Part shown: positions 41,811-49,894 of the stretch, one piece after another
Layout of the letters: every line of letters begins with the position of its first letter
How positions within the stretch are numbered: position 1 is the first letter of the stretch
Origin: Micrococcus lylae NBRC 15355
GTDB lineage: Bacteria; Actinomycetota; Actinomycetes; Actinomycetales; Micrococcaceae
Assembly: GCF_001570885.1 (NCBI RefSeq)
Contig: NZ_BCSN01000006.1
Coordinates: forward strand, 1-64,000
Length of the DNA: 64,000 bases
Direction of reading: 5' to 3'
Program-made: the position numbers and the translations under genes
Notes under the pieces: generated by a model
What the model was told of the DNA's origin: nothing
Seen by the model: only the letters and a program-made list of their open reading frames with translations
Databases searched by the model: none

Positions 41811-43514
41811 ATGACGACGTCGGACCCGCACCGTCCCGAGGACCCCCGCCCGGGCGCCGGGCAGGGGTCCTCGGGGACGAGTGGGTGTGCTCCCGTGGCG
41901 GGCGCGGCCACCGGGCGGGCTTCCGGCGTGCGACACAGACCGCTGGTGCTCACCCGGCAGCCGTCTCAGGCCGGTGCCGTGGAGGCGGACCTGGCCGCGG
42001 CGGGGCTGGACGTCCGCTTCTGCCCGCTGACGGACTTCGAGCTGTCCGGCGAGCCGGGGCCCCTGCGGGCCGTGGTGGCCAGGGTGGAGGCGGGGGAGTG
42101 CGCATGGCTGGTGCTGACCAGTCCCAACACCGTGCGCGCCCTGCAGGCCGCCGGCTGGACCGGCCGGGTCGGCGGGAGCACGAAGGTGGCCGTGACCGGA
42201 GCCGGCACCGCGCGGGTTCTGGCCGAGCTGGGCTGCACCGCCGAGCCGTGGATGCCCGAGCAGGCGTCGGCCGCCGGGATCCTGGCCGACTTCCCGTCCG
42301 TGGAGCCTGCAGGCCGCTGCGCCGCAGACGCCGCCATGACGGCCGACGGAGCGGACGTCGCCGGGGACGCCGGTGACCGGTCCGTGCCGCAGGGCGCCGA
42401 TGCGGACGTCGCCGGTGACCGGTCCGTTCCGCAGGGCGCCGATGCGGACGTCGCCGTTCCGCAGGGTGCCGTTCCGCAGGGTGTCGATGCGGACGTCTCC
42501 GACCCCCATGAGGCCCCGGCGTCCCTGGTGCTGCTTCCGCAGTCCGCGCTGGCCACCGGGGAGCTGACCTCCGGCCTGGAGGCGAAGGGCTGGCACGTCG
42601 CCCGCGTGGAGGCCTACCGGACCGTGCCCTACCCGGCCGACCCCTCGCGCCGCCTGCTGCCCGAACCTCAGGGCGGGGCCGACCACGCCGGCGAGCTCGA
42701 CCGTAGCGGGGACACCGCCGGGCCGGCGCCCGGGGCGGGGTCCGCGCGCACAGCCCGACCGGGCCACGGCGCAGCCCGAGCGAGCCACGGCGTAGCCCGA
42801 GCGAGCCACGATGCAGCCCGACCGGGCCACGGTGCAGCGCGAACGGGCCACGATGCCCCGGTGGGCGAGATGGCGGAGGCGGGTGCCGTCGTCGTGCCGG
42901 TGGCGAGGCTGGCCGGCCACGATGTGGTGCTCACGAGCCCCTCGGCCGCCCGCGAGCTGGCCACGCACCACGGGCTGGACGACGAGCGGGTGCGGCTGAC
43001 CAGCCGCCTGGTCGCGATCGGCCGGCCCACGGCCGCGGAGGCGCGGCGGCTGGGGCTGGAGCTGTCGGCCGTGGCGCAGTCGCCGGACGCCGAGGGGATC
43101 CTGCGTGCGCTGGGGCATGGGCTGAGCCTTCAGGAGGCGGGCGGCACTGCGGAGGTGGACGGCGAGTACGCCGAGCCCGGTCCGCTGCGCGATGCGCTGG
43201 TCGCGGCGATCCTGGCCGGGGAGAAGACCGCCACCTCCGCGCTGCTGCGGGACTACGAGGCTGCGCAGGAGCCGCTGCCGCGGGCCGGGACGCGGGAGCG
43301 TGTGCTGGACTCGGCCGGGCAGGTGGCGGCCGTCGTGGAGGTCACCGGCGTGACCGTGGTGCCCCTGGGCCGGGTGCCGCACTGGCACGTGGTGGCGGAG
43401 GGGGAAGGCCACCGGGACGTGCGCGCCTGGCGGGCGGCCCATGAGGAGTTCTGGGGCGGTGCGCTGCCGGACGAGACCGAGGTCGTGCTCATCCAGCTGA
43501 CCCGCATCGCCTGA
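41811..43514 (+). CDS. hemD: Uroporphyrinogen-III synthase fused to a C-terminal ASCH domain
   Basis: The HemD part (residues about 43-440) closes hydroxymethylbilane to uroporphyrinogen III. Typical segments are PLVLTRQPSQAGAVEADLAAAGLDVRFCPL, WLVLTSPNTVRAL, VEAYRTVPY and DVVLTSPSAARELA. It is split by two low-complexity inserts made of tandem repeats (residues about 188-230 and 315-349). Residues about 457-567 (RDALVAAILAGEKTATSALL ... REVLDS-like core ... HEEFWGG) form an ASCH domain, a PUA-like fold linked to RNA or modified-base binding. The reading frame is continuous, so this is a true fusion and not two genes. 567 aa versus about 260 for usual HemD. Codon use stays GC-rich throughout. 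Confidence 0.88.
   Translation: MTTSDPHRPEDPRPGAGQGSSGTSGCAPVAGAATGRASGVRHRPLVLTRQPSQAGAVEADLAAAGLDVRFCPLTDFELSGEPGPLRAVVARVEAGECAWLVLTSPNTVRALQAAGWTGRVGGSTKVAVTGAGTARVLAELGCTAEPWMPEQASAAGILADFPSVEPAGRCAADAAMTADGADVAGDAGDRSVPQGADADVAGDRSVPQGADADVAVPQGAVPQGVDADVSDPHEAPASLVLLPQSALATGELTSGLEAKGWHVARVEAYRTVPYPADPSRRLLPEPQGGADHAGELDRSGDTAGPAPGAGSARTARPGHGAARASHGVARASHDAARPGHGAARTGHDAPVGEMAEAGAVVVPVARLAGHDVVLTSPSAARELATHHGLDDERVRLTSRLVAIGRPTAAEARRLGLELSAVAQSPDAEGILRALGHGLSLQEAGGTAEVDGEYAEPGPLRDALVAAILAGEKTATSALLRDYEAAQEPLPRAGTRERVLDSAGQVAAVVEVTGVTVVPLGRVPHWHVVAEGEGHRDVRAWRAAHEEFWGGALPDETEVVLIQLTRIA
42372..42500 (+). repeat. 42-bp tandem repeats in hemD
   Basis: Two nearly identical 42-bp units (42372-42413, 42414-42455) starting GGTGACCGGTCCGT are followed by partial copies of 15 and 30 bp. 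They encode GDRSVPQGADADVA-type peptides. All lengths keep the frame. Confidence 0.85.
42753..42857 (+). repeat. Five 21-bp tandem units in hemD
   Basis: Units start at 42753, 42774, 42795, 42816 and 42837 with the pattern GCCCGA-C/G-CGGGCCACGG. They encode seven-residue repeats of the type ARPGHGA/ARASHGV. In frame. Confidence 0.85.
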
Positions 43515-43550
43515 GCGGCGGGCTCGGCCGTGGGCCCGGTCCGGCCCCGG

Positions 43551-43754
43551 TCAGTTCTCCGGCGGCGGGGCCATCACGTCCACCCGCGGCGGCCGCAGGA
43601 TGGAGCGCGAGACGTTCTGGAAGTCGTGCTGGTAGAGCAGGTTCGAGGCCTCCTCGTCCGTCAGGTCGTAGGCGTGGGCCAGCATCCTGACATTCTCGGT
43701 GTAGAAGGCATGCAGCTTGTCCACGCCCTTGAGGAACTCGAGTTCGTTGGCCAT
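43551..43754 (-). CDS. Small conserved-looking soluble protein, function unknown
   Basis: 67 aa: MANELEFLKGVDKLHAFY, then NVRMLAHAYDLTDEEASNLL, then a basic/proline-rich end. It is predicted helical and I do not recognise the family. Reality is supported by a leaderless promoter (minus-strand TACGCT 7 nt before the ATG), a start that matches it, and a sequence with balanced residues unlike frame-shadow ORFs. It is convergent with hemD, with a 36-bp gap. Confidence 0.6.
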   Translation of the reverse strand: MANELEFLKGVDKLHAFYTENVRMLAHAYDLTDEEASNLLYQHDFQNVSRSILRPPRVDVMAPPPEN

Positions 43755-43761
43755 GCCGGTC

Positions 43762-43767
43762 AGCGTA
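43762..43767 (-). promoter_or_regulatory. -10 box of the 67-aa protein gene (leaderless)
   Basis: Minus-strand TACGCT, 7 nt before ATG 43754. Confidence 0.5.
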
Positions 43768-43968
43768 GGAATCCCAGGTGAGCGCAGGGTATCGCCGAGG
43801 TGAATGGGGCGTGGCTTGATCGTCCACGCGCCTCCACGATCGTCACCTCGTCGTCACGCCGAGGCCCACGTGGCTCCACCGAGCGGCCACGGACATGCGT
43901 TGTCCTCGAAGGGTGCCCGTCTCCACGCCCACTTCCCCAGGCGTTCCCACACGATCCACGAGGACGAG

Positions 43969-44838
43969 ATGAAGCCTTCACGTTTCACCACCCTGCTGAC
44001 CGGCGCCGTGGCCTCGGCCGCCCTCGCCACGACACTCACAGGAGCAGCCGCTCCCTCCGCCGACCGCCCACACCGTCCGGACGCCGCGGTCCGCACGTTG
44101 ACCGTGGCCACCTTCAACATCCACCACGCGGCAGACCGTTTCGACGTTCTGGACATCGAACGCGTCGCGGGGGACATCGCGGACTTCGAGGCCGACGTTG
44201 TGGCGCTGCAGGAAGTCGACAACGCCTATGGCTCACGCTCCGAGTTCGAAGACCAGGCCCAGTGGCTGGCCGCGCGTCTGGGCATGGACTATTGCTACGC
44301 CGCGAACCTTGACCTGGACCCGGAGGAAGGGCGCCAGGAACGACGGCAGTACGGCACGGCCATCCTCTCCCGCCACAAGCTGGCTAACTGCACCAACACC
44401 CTGCTGCCGAACCATGAGGGCGGCGAACAGCGTGGCCTGGCATCGGCTGAGATCAACGTCCGAGGGGTGCCCGTGACCGTCTACAACACCCATCTGACGC
44501 ACACGAACTCGCAGTTCCGAGCGCTCCAGTTCGAGACCATCAACGACGTCCTGGCCGACGAGGAGAATCCAGCCGTGCTGATGGGAGACCTCAACGCGCG
44601 TCCGGACCAGCCGGAGTACGAGGTGTTCACGGAGCGCCTGGTAGACGTCTGGCCCGTCGCCGGTGTCGGCCCTGCTGAGACGTTGGCGCCGGGCAACCCC
44701 ACAGGTCGGATCGACTACATTCTGACGACGAGCGACATCACCGCCCGGCACGCCGTGGTTCCGCAGATCGAGTCTTCCGATCACTTTCCCGTGGTGGCCA
44801 CTGTCGAGCTTCCTCACCCCAGTGATCTGAAGCGCTGA
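43969..44838 (+). CDS. Secreted endonuclease/exonuclease/phosphatase (EEP) family protein
   Basis: Secreted DNase-I-like phosphodiesterase; the substrate could be nucleic acid, phospholipid or another phosphoester. N-terminal signal peptide (MKPSRFTTLL, then an Ala/Thr core ending around GAAAPSA, no lipobox). EEP motifs in order: TFNIHHAAD (Asn), LQEVDN (catalytic Glu), NTHLTH, LMGDLNARPD (Asp, Asn), GRIDYIL (Asp) and SSDHFPVVA (Asp-His). ATG 43969 follows GAGGA closely. Third-position GC is visibly lower than in the flanking hem genes, so it may have been acquired more recently. It lies with other non-haem genes between hemD and hemB, and is followed by an unusual repeat array. Confidence 0.85.
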   Translation: MKPSRFTTLLTGAVASAALATTLTGAAAPSADRPHRPDAAVRTLTVATFNIHHAADRFDVLDIERVAGDIADFEADVVALQEVDNAYGSRSEFEDQAQWLAARLGMDYCYAANLDLDPEEGRQERRQYGTAILSRHKLANCTNTLLPNHEGGEQRGLASAEINVRGVPVTVYNTHLTHTNSQFRALQFETINDVLADEENPAVLMGDLNARPDQPEYEVFTERLVDVWPVAGVGPAETLAPGNPTGRIDYILTTSDITARHAVVPQIESSDHFPVVATVELPHPSDLKR

Positions 44839-44916
44839 CGACTGCGCCAGGACGTCGCCCGGGAATCGGTTCTGGTGGAGCTCGGAACCCTGAGCCGCTC
44901 GTTCCGACAGGACTGA

Positions 44917-44936
44917 TTCCTGGTCGTTCCTGGTCG
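44917..44936 (+). repeat. Tandem 10-bp duplication
   Basis: TTCCTGGTCG occurs twice head to tail in the convergent gap after the EEP gene. Confidence 0.6.
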
Positions 44937-44943
44937 GACGTCC

Positions 44944-45074
44944 TTGCATGTATCAAAGTTGGGCGAGATCGGCCCGATCAGAGCGGTTACGGCCCACCTT
45001 CGATACACGCAACGCGGCGGTGCTTCGATACACGCAAGGCGGCGGTGCCTTCCATACACACAACGCGCTCCTGA
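44944..45074. repeat. Iteron-like array: one inverted and three direct copies of a 21-25-bp motif
   Basis: The core word GATACACGCAA recurs. An inverted copy (44944-44964) matches the first direct copy (44992-45012) at 18 of 21 positions as a hairpin. Direct 25-bp units follow at 44999-45023 and 45024-45048 (one difference over the first 25 bases), with a degenerate one at 45050-45074. The loop of the inverted pair contains the palindrome GATCGGCCCGATC. The array fills the 270-bp gap between the convergent EEP and DUF2087 genes. No ORF here is convincing. Confidence 0.75.
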
Positions 45075-45108
45075 CACGAAGTCCCGGTCAGCCGCTGTCC
45101 AGCCCCGC

Positions 45109-45630
45109 TCAGCCCTCCACACGCCAGTAGGCCGAGCCGTCGGCGGCGCGCTCGTAGACGCCGAGGTCGAAGGCGTGCCGGCGGAAGAACGCCACGTCCT
45201 GCACGAACAGTCGCAGGCGTCCGTTGAGCTCGGACTCGGTCACCCGCTCGCCTTCATCCAGCACGCGCACGGCCACGGCGCGGACGGCGTCGTCCACGGC
45301 GTCCAGGGCGAGGTCCTTCACGTCGATCCGCGCGCCGTCCAGCACCGCGAGCGGGCCGAGCGCCCGGTCCAGGTCGGCCACGGCCTCGCCCAGGAAGGAC
45401 TCGACGAACACGGGAGTGCCGTCCTCGGACAGCTCGACCGCACCCAGCGACACGGCCCCGCGCAGGGGACCGGCGTCGTCGGCGGTCGCGGTCTCGGAGA
45501 ACACGGCGCCGAGGCTGCGGCGCAGCTTCGGGTTGCGCAGCATCGCCAGCAGCGAGCGCGCGCGGCGCACCGCCCCTGTCCGCCCGGCGCCCGCCGCGGT
45601 GTCCGCCCCGGCGTTCTCGGGTCCGGCCAT
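45109..45630 (-). CDS. DUF2087-domain protein
   Basis: 173 aa. The C-terminal 70 residues (RVTESELNGRLRLFVQDVAFFRRHAFDLGVYER ... AYWRV) match the DUF2087 pattern, a small helical domain of possibly regulatory or nucleic-acid-related function. The N-terminal 100 residues are Ala-rich and include LRNPKLRRSLGAVFSE, which resembles the dimer region of related regulators. ATG 45630 shares one base with the stop codon of the upstream NYN gene (TGATG), so the two are translated in tandem. Confidence 0.8.
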   Translation of the reverse strand: MAGPENAGADTAAGAGRTGAVRRARSLLAMLRNPKLRRSLGAVFSETATADDAGPLRGAVSLGAVELSEDGTPVFVESFLGEAVADLDRALGPLAVLDGARIDVKDLALDAVDDAVRAVAVRVLDEGERVTESELNGRLRLFVQDVAFFRRHAFDLGVYERAADGSAYWRVEG

Positions 45631-46586
45631 CAGCCCTCCGCCCTGCGGCGGCGCCGGGCCTTGACGGCGGCCTCCATGGTCCGGCCCTCGGTGCGGGTCT
45701 GCAGGTAGGACTGGTCCTCCACCAGGTCCGAGAGCTTGCGGAAGCCGAAGTCGCGCGGGTCGAAGTCGACGTGCGTGCGGGACAGGTGTTGGCCGATGAC
45801 GCCGAGGGAGGCCCATCCGTCGTCGCCGGAGGTGGCGTTGATGGCCTTGACCAGGGCGGACTGCAGGTTGATGCGCGGGGCGTCGTCGGCGTGCTCGGCA
45901 TCGGAGAACGCCGGGGTGACGTCGTCTGCACGCGAACCCGCGGGCTTCGCGGGCTCCTTGGCCGGCTTCGTCTCCTCGGCGGCAGCCGCGTCCGTCTCGT
46001 GCTTCGTCTCCGCCTTCCTCTTCGCCCCGCTGGTGCCGGAGCCGCGGCCGCCGCGCGAGCGGGAGCGTCCCGAGGGCTTCGAGTCCTCGGCCTCGTCGGC
46101 GGCCTCACCGGTCCGCTTCTCGGCCTGCTCGTCCTCGGCCGCCTTCGCCAGCAGCTCGAGGTACACGAACTGGTCCACGGCGTTGCGCAGGGAGGCCGGG
46201 GTCTTGCGGGCGCCCAGGCCGATCACGCGCTTGCCGGACTCGCGCAGGCGCATGGCCAGGCGGGTGAAGTCGGAGTCCGAGGACACGATGGCGAAGGTGT
46301 CCACGTTGCCCATCCAGAGCAGGTCCATCGCGTCGATGATCAGGGCGGAGTCCGAGGAGTTCTTCCCCACGGTGTTGGCGATCTGCAGCATCGGCTGGAT
46401 CGCCAGCGTGGACAGCGTCTTCTTCCAGCCGTTCAGGTTGGTGGTGGTCCAGTCGCCGTACGCGCGCTTGATGGTGGGGGTGCCGTGGCTGGCCAGCTCC
46501 TCCAGGATCAGGGAGGCGTAGGATGGGGAGACGTTGTCGCAGTCGATGAGCACGGCGATGCGTGTGCCGGCGGAGGGGGAGGTCAT
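45630..46586 (-). CDS. NYN-domain ribonuclease-like protein with C-terminal LOTUS (OST-HTH) domain
   Basis: 318 aa. The N-terminal PIN-like NYN domain (about 8-150) has the acidic catalytic set: VLIDCDNVSP, the Asp of DSALIIDAMDLLW, and IVSSDSDFTRLAMRLRE. A charged, disordered linker (about 155-235, Lys/Glu/Ala-rich) follows, then a LOTUS/OST-HTH domain (about 240-300, LVKAINATSGDDGWASLGVIGQHL ... DFGFRKLSDLVEDQSYLQTR) that binds RNA in other proteins. The combination suggests an RNA-targeting nuclease; no antitoxin-like partner is seen. ATG 46586 is leaderless. Confidence 0.88.
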   Translation of the reverse strand: MTSPSAGTRIAVLIDCDNVSPSYASLILEELASHGTPTIKRAYGDWTTTNLNGWKKTLSTLAIQPMLQIANTVGKNSSDSALIIDAMDLLWMGNVDTFAIVSSDSDFTRLAMRLRESGKRVIGLGARKTPASLRNAVDQFVYLELLAKAAEDEQAEKRTGEAADEAEDSKPSGRSRSRGGRGSGTSGAKRKAETKHETDAAAAEETKPAKEPAKPAGSRADDVTPAFSDAEHADDAPRINLQSALVKAINATSGDDGWASLGVIGQHLSRTHVDFDPRDFGFRKLSDLVEDQSYLQTRTEGRTMEAAVKARRRRRAEG

Positions 46587-46592
46587 GGTCCC

Positions 46593-46598
46593 ACCCTA
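46593..46598 (-). promoter_or_regulatory. -10 box of the NYN-DUF2087 unit (leaderless)
   Basis: Minus-strand TAGGGT, 6 nt before ATG 46586. Confidence 0.55.
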
Positions 46599-46666
46599 TC
46601 GGCGGGGCCGGGCTCGTCTCGACGACGGCTGTCCGCCTTCTCCTGCGGGCGGCGGTGGCGTCTCGG

Positions 46667-46672
46667 TACAGT
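46667..46672 (+). promoter_or_regulatory. Probable -10 box of hemB-hemL
   Basis: TACAGT lies 64 nt before the hemB start; a leader of about 58 nt with AGGAGA at 46722-46727 follows. Similar in sequence to TACGGTGGAG before uvrD2. Confidence 0.5.
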
Positions 46673-46736
46673 GGAGGGCTGGACCGTCGGCCCGTCCGGG
46701 CCTCCGGAAAGACTCTCTGACAGGAGATGACGTCCC

Positions 46737-47723
46737 ATGCCGTTCCCGCTGCAGCGTCCGCGCCGCCTGCGCCAGTCCCCGGCGATGCGTCGGCTGGTCG
46801 CCGAGACCCGCCTGCATCCGTCTGAGCTGATCCTGCCCGCCTTCATCAAGGAGGGGGCGGACGAGCCGCTGCCGATCGCCTCGATGCCGGGCGTCGTGCA
46901 GCACACCACGGACTCCCTCAAGGCCGCCGCGGCCGAGGCCGCCGAACTGGGTCTGGGCGGCATCATGCTCTTCGGAGTCCCCGAGACCCGCGACGCCACC
47001 GGCTCCGCCGGCCTGGACCCGCAGGGCGTGCTCAACCGGGCGATCGCGGACGTGAAGGCCGAGGTCGGGGACGGGCTGCTGGTCATGTCCGACCTCTGCC
47101 TGGACGAGTTCACCGACCACGGGCACTGCGGCGTGCTCCGCGAGGACGGTGCCGTGGACAACGACGCCACCCTGGAGATCTACGGGCAGATGGCCGTGGC
47201 CCAGGCCGAAGCCGGGGCGGACGTGCTCGGCCCCTCCGGCATGATGGACGGCCAGGTCCGCGTCATCCGTGAGGCCCTCGACGCGGCCGGTCACACCGAC
47301 GCGGTGATCTTCGCCTACGCCGCCAAGTACTCCTCCGCGTTCTACGGACCGTTCCGGGACGCCGTCGACTCCCAGCTCACCGGCGACCGCAAGACCTACC
47401 AGATGGACGCGGCCAACCGCACCGAGGCGCTGCGTGAGGTCTGCCTGGACCTGGAGGAGGGCGCGGACATGGTGATGGTCAAGCCGGCCATGGCCTACCT
47501 GGACATCGTCCGCGACGTGGCCGAGACGGCCGACGTCCCGGTGTCCGCCTACCAGATCTCCGGCGAGTACGCGATGATCGAGGCGGCCGCGGCCCAGGGC
47601 TGGATCGACCGCCGCGCCGCGATCGCCGAGTCCGTGCTCTCCATCCGGCGCGCCGGCGCCGGCTCCGTGCTCACCTACTACGCGGCCGAACTCGGCCGCT
47701 GGATCAAGGAGGGGTCACTGTGA
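46737..47723 (+). CDS. hemB: Delta-aminolevulinic acid dehydratase (porphobilinogen synthase)
   Basis: Condenses two 5-aminolevulinate molecules to porphobilinogen. Schiff-base lysines: [14 protein letters not shown] and [12 protein letters not shown]. The metal motif reads [15 protein letters not shown]: two of the three zinc-site cysteines are kept and one is Asp, the mixed form I associate with actinobacteria. The length of 328 aa is standard. The ribosome-binding site AGGAGA is well placed. It overlaps hemL by 4 bp (GTGA). Confidence 0.96.
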   Translation: MPFPLQRPRRLRQSPAMRRLVAETRLHPSELILPAFIKEGADEPLPIASMPGVVQHTTDSLKAAAAEAAELGLGGIMLFGVPETRDATGSAGLDPQGVLNRAIADVKAEVGDGLLVMSDLCLDEFTDHGHCGVLREDGAVDNDATLEIYGQMAVAQAEAGADVLGPSGMMDGQVRVIREALDAAGHTDAVIFAYAAKYSSAFYGPFRDAVDSQLTGDRKTYQMDAANRTEALREVCLDLEEGADMVMVKPAMAYLDIVRDVAETADVPVSAYQISGEYAMIEAAAAQGWIDRRAAIAESVLSIRRAGAGSVLTYYAAELGRWIKEGSL

Positions 47724-49030
47724 CCACCAACGCCGCGGCCTTCGCCGCAGCCCAGGCCGTCATCCCCGGCGGCGTCGACTCGCCCGTCCGCGCCTTCGGC
47801 TCCGTCGGCGGCACGCCCCGCTTCATGGCCTCTGCCCAGGGCCCGTACCTGACCGACGTCGAGGGCAAGCGCTACGTGGACCTCGTCTGCTCCTGGGGCC
47901 CCATGCTCCTGGGCCACCAGCACCCCGCCGTGGTCGAGGCCGTCCACCGCGCCGTCGACGCGGGCCTGTCCTTCGGCACCTCCGTGGAAGGCGAGACCCG
48001 GCTGGCCGAGCTGATCGCCTCCCGCGTGCCGGTCGAGCGCGTGCGCTTCGTGTCCACCGGCACCGAGGCCACCATGACCGCCATCCGCCTGGCGCGCGGC
48101 GTCACCGGCCGCAACCTGATCGTGAAGTTCGCAGGCTGCTACCACGGCCACTCGGACGGCCTGCTCGCCGCCGCCGGCTCGGGCGTCGCCACCCAGGCCC
48201 TGCCCGGCTCCGCCGGAGTCACCGAGGCCGCCGCCTCCGAGACCATCGTGGTGGACTACAACTCGCCCGAGGCGCTCGAGGCCGTCTTCGCCGAGCACGG
48301 CGAGAGTATCGCCGCCGTGATCACCGAGGCCGTGCCCTGCAACATGGGCGTGGTGGAGCCGGGCGACGGGTTCAACCGCTTCCTGCGCGAGATCACCGCG
48401 AAGCACGGCGCGCTGCTGATCTGGGACGAGGTCCTCACCGGTTTCCGCGCCACCGCCACCGGCGGCTGGGGACTGTTCGGCGAGGTCGAGGGCTGGACCC
48501 CGGACATCTGGTGCTTCGGCAAGGTGATCGGCGGCGGCATGCCCGCGGCCGCCCTCGGCGGCTCCGCCGAGATCATGGACCACCTGGCCCCGCTCGGCCC
48601 GGTGTACCAGGCCGGCACCCTCTCCGGGAACCCGGTCGCCATGGCCGCCGGCCACGCCACCCTCGAGCACGCCGACGAGGCCGTCTACGCCCGTGTGGCC
48701 GCCGCCTCCGATGCCATCCGCGAGGGCCTGACCTCAGCCTTGACCGCCGCCGGCGTGGACCACTCCATCCAGCGTGCCGGCACCCTGTTCTCCGTCGCCT
48801 TCGGCACCTCGGCCGACGGCGTCAAGGACTACGCCGACGCCCAGGGCCAACAGGTCTTCCGCCACGCCCCGTTCTTCCAGTCCATGCTGGCCTCCGGCGT
48901 GTACCTGCCGCCCTCGGTGTTCGAGGCCTGGTTCGTCTCCGCCGCCCACGACGACGCCGCCGTCCAGCAGGTCCTCGACGCACTGCCGGCCGCCGCCGAG
49001 GCCGCGGCGCAGGCCACCCCGCAGGGCTGA
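47720..49030 (+). CDS. hemL: Glutamate-1-semialdehyde 2,1-aminomutase
   Basis: PLP enzyme that isomerises glutamate-1-semialdehyde to 5-aminolevulinate, completing the C5 route begun by HemA. N-terminal [12 protein letters not shown], the PLP-binding [26 protein letters not shown], and Schiff-base lysine in [14 protein letters not shown]. The length of 436 aa is standard. GTG 47720 overlaps the hemB stop codon and has AAGGAGGGG at ideal distance. With hemB it completes the set needed from glutamyl-tRNA to haem b in this window. Confidence 0.96.
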   Translation: MTTNAAAFAAAQAVIPGGVDSPVRAFGSVGGTPRFMASAQGPYLTDVEGKRYVDLVCSWGPMLLGHQHPAVVEAVHRAVDAGLSFGTSVEGETRLAELIASRVPVERVRFVSTGTEATMTAIRLARGVTGRNLIVKFAGCYHGHSDGLLAAAGSGVATQALPGSAGVTEAAASETIVVDYNSPEALEAVFAEHGESIAAVITEAVPCNMGVVEPGDGFNRFLREITAKHGALLIWDEVLTGFRATATGGWGLFGEVEGWTPDIWCFGKVIGGGMPAAALGGSAEIMDHLAPLGPVYQAGTLSGNPVAMAAGHATLEHADEAVYARVAAASDAIREGLTSALTAAGVDHSIQRAGTLFSVAFGTSADGVKDYADAQGQQVFRHAPFFQSMLASGVYLPPSVFEAWFVSAAHDDAAVQQVLDALPAAAEAAAQATPQG

Positions 49031-49067
49031 TCCGCAGCCGCTGCCTCCCGGACCGGAGCACAGACGA

Positions 49068-49100
49068 ACGGCGCCCCACCTGCTCGAGGTGGGGCGCCGT
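49068..49100 (+). terminator. Terminator of hemB-hemL
   Basis: A 14-bp perfect stem ACGGCGCCCCACCT with its complement and a 5-nt loop; the 3' side continues GCCGTCGTCGTG instead of a U-tract. Confidence 0.85.
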
Positions 49101-49176
49101 CGTCGTGTCACGGACGTCACGACTGTTCGTGGCGTGCGCGGCCTGGCCGAGCCGGGCGGCGGGGCAGCCGGCGGCC

Positions 49177-49863
49177 TCAGGCCTGCGGCTCGACCGGCCA
49201 GGCCCGCGAGACGGTGGCCTGGGGGTCCTTGCGGCGCAGGTACTCCTCGAAGCTGGCGGCCTGCTCGGCCTTCCAGGTGACCTGGCGCTCGTGCAGGTCG
49301 GCGGGATCGATGCGCAGCGCGTCGTACTTGCGGGCCAGAGCGTCCGCCACGTGCACGCCGGCGAGGGCGTCCGCGGCGGAGGTGTGGGCGTTCTCGAGGG
49401 TGACGCCGTAGTGCTCCGACACCACGGACAGGGTGCGCTTGCCCTTGCGGAAGCGGTCCATCTGACGGTCCAGGACGAAGGGGTCGATCACCGGTGTCGG
49501 CTCCAGCGGCTGGAGGCCGTGGCGGCGGGCCTCTCGGTCCATCACCGTGAAGTCGTAGACGCCGTTGAACGCGATCACCGGGATGCCGGCGCGGAACAGG
49601 TCACGCAGGGTCTCGAGGATCTCGGCGACGCCCTGAGCGGCGGGCATGCCCTCAGCCTGTGCCTTCGCGGTGGTGACCCCGTGGACCTCGGCGGCCTCGT
49701 CCGGGATCGGCACACCCGGGTCCAGCAGCCACTCGGCGCTGGAGCGGGCGAGGCCCGCGCCGTCCACCATGACGATCGTCGCGGTGACGATCAGCGCCTT
49801 CGAAGGATCGCGGCCGGTCGTCTCGAGGTCGAACCCTGCCCGGATCTGCTCATGCCAGTTCAC
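49177..49863 (-). CDS. 3'-5' exonuclease, DnaQ/DEDD family
   Basis: 228 aa. Exo I is FDLETTGRDP (Asp, Glu), Exo II is VIAFNGVYDFTVM (Asp), and Exo III is HTSAADALAG (His, Asp), so the DEDDh set is complete. Similar to stand-alone epsilon-like exonucleases; probably DNA proofreading, repair or RNA turnover. GTG 49863 is preceded by a leaderless -10 box (TAGCGT). Divergent from the alkyltransferase-like gene, with only 43 bp between the two start codons. Confidence 0.88.
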   Translation of the reverse strand: MNWHEQIRAGFDLETTGRDPSKALIVTATIVMVDGAGLARSSAEWLLDPGVPIPDEAAEVHGVTTAKAQAEGMPAAQGVAEILETLRDLFRAGIPVIAFNGVYDFTVMDREARRHGLQPLEPTPVIDPFVLDRQMDRFRKGKRTLSVVSEHYGVTLENAHTSAADALAGVHVADALARKYDALRIDPADLHERQVTWKAEQAASFEEYLRRKDPQATVSRAWPVEPQA

Positions 49864-49870
49864 GGCCTCC

Positions 49871-49876
49871 ACGCTA
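49871..49876 (-). promoter_or_regulatory. -10 box of the exonuclease gene (leaderless)
   Basis: Minus-strand TAGCGT, 7 nt before GTG 49863. Confidence 0.55.
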
Positions 49877-49894
49877 CCGCGTCGACGGACACGG

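Noticed and set aside
39266-41953. An 895-aa minus-strand open frame across hemH and hemC
   Set aside because: It runs antisense to two intact haem genes and shows only composition-driven low-complexity sequence.
42372-42857. Frameshift or pseudogene in hemD
   Set aside because: The inserts are repeat-made but the frame is open throughout, and both HemD halves and the ASCH domain are intact.
43551-43754. Toxin-antitoxin pair with a neighbouring gene
   Set aside because: The only adjacent genes are convergent hemD and divergent EEP; no partner of toxin or antitoxin type is present.
44944-45074. CRISPR array
   Set aside because: Three direct repeats of 25 bp are contiguous, with no spacers, and there are no cas genes in the window.
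44948-45130. A 60-aa frame through the repeat array after the EEP gene
   Set aside because: No ribosome-binding site or promoter, and its sequence consists of translated repeats.
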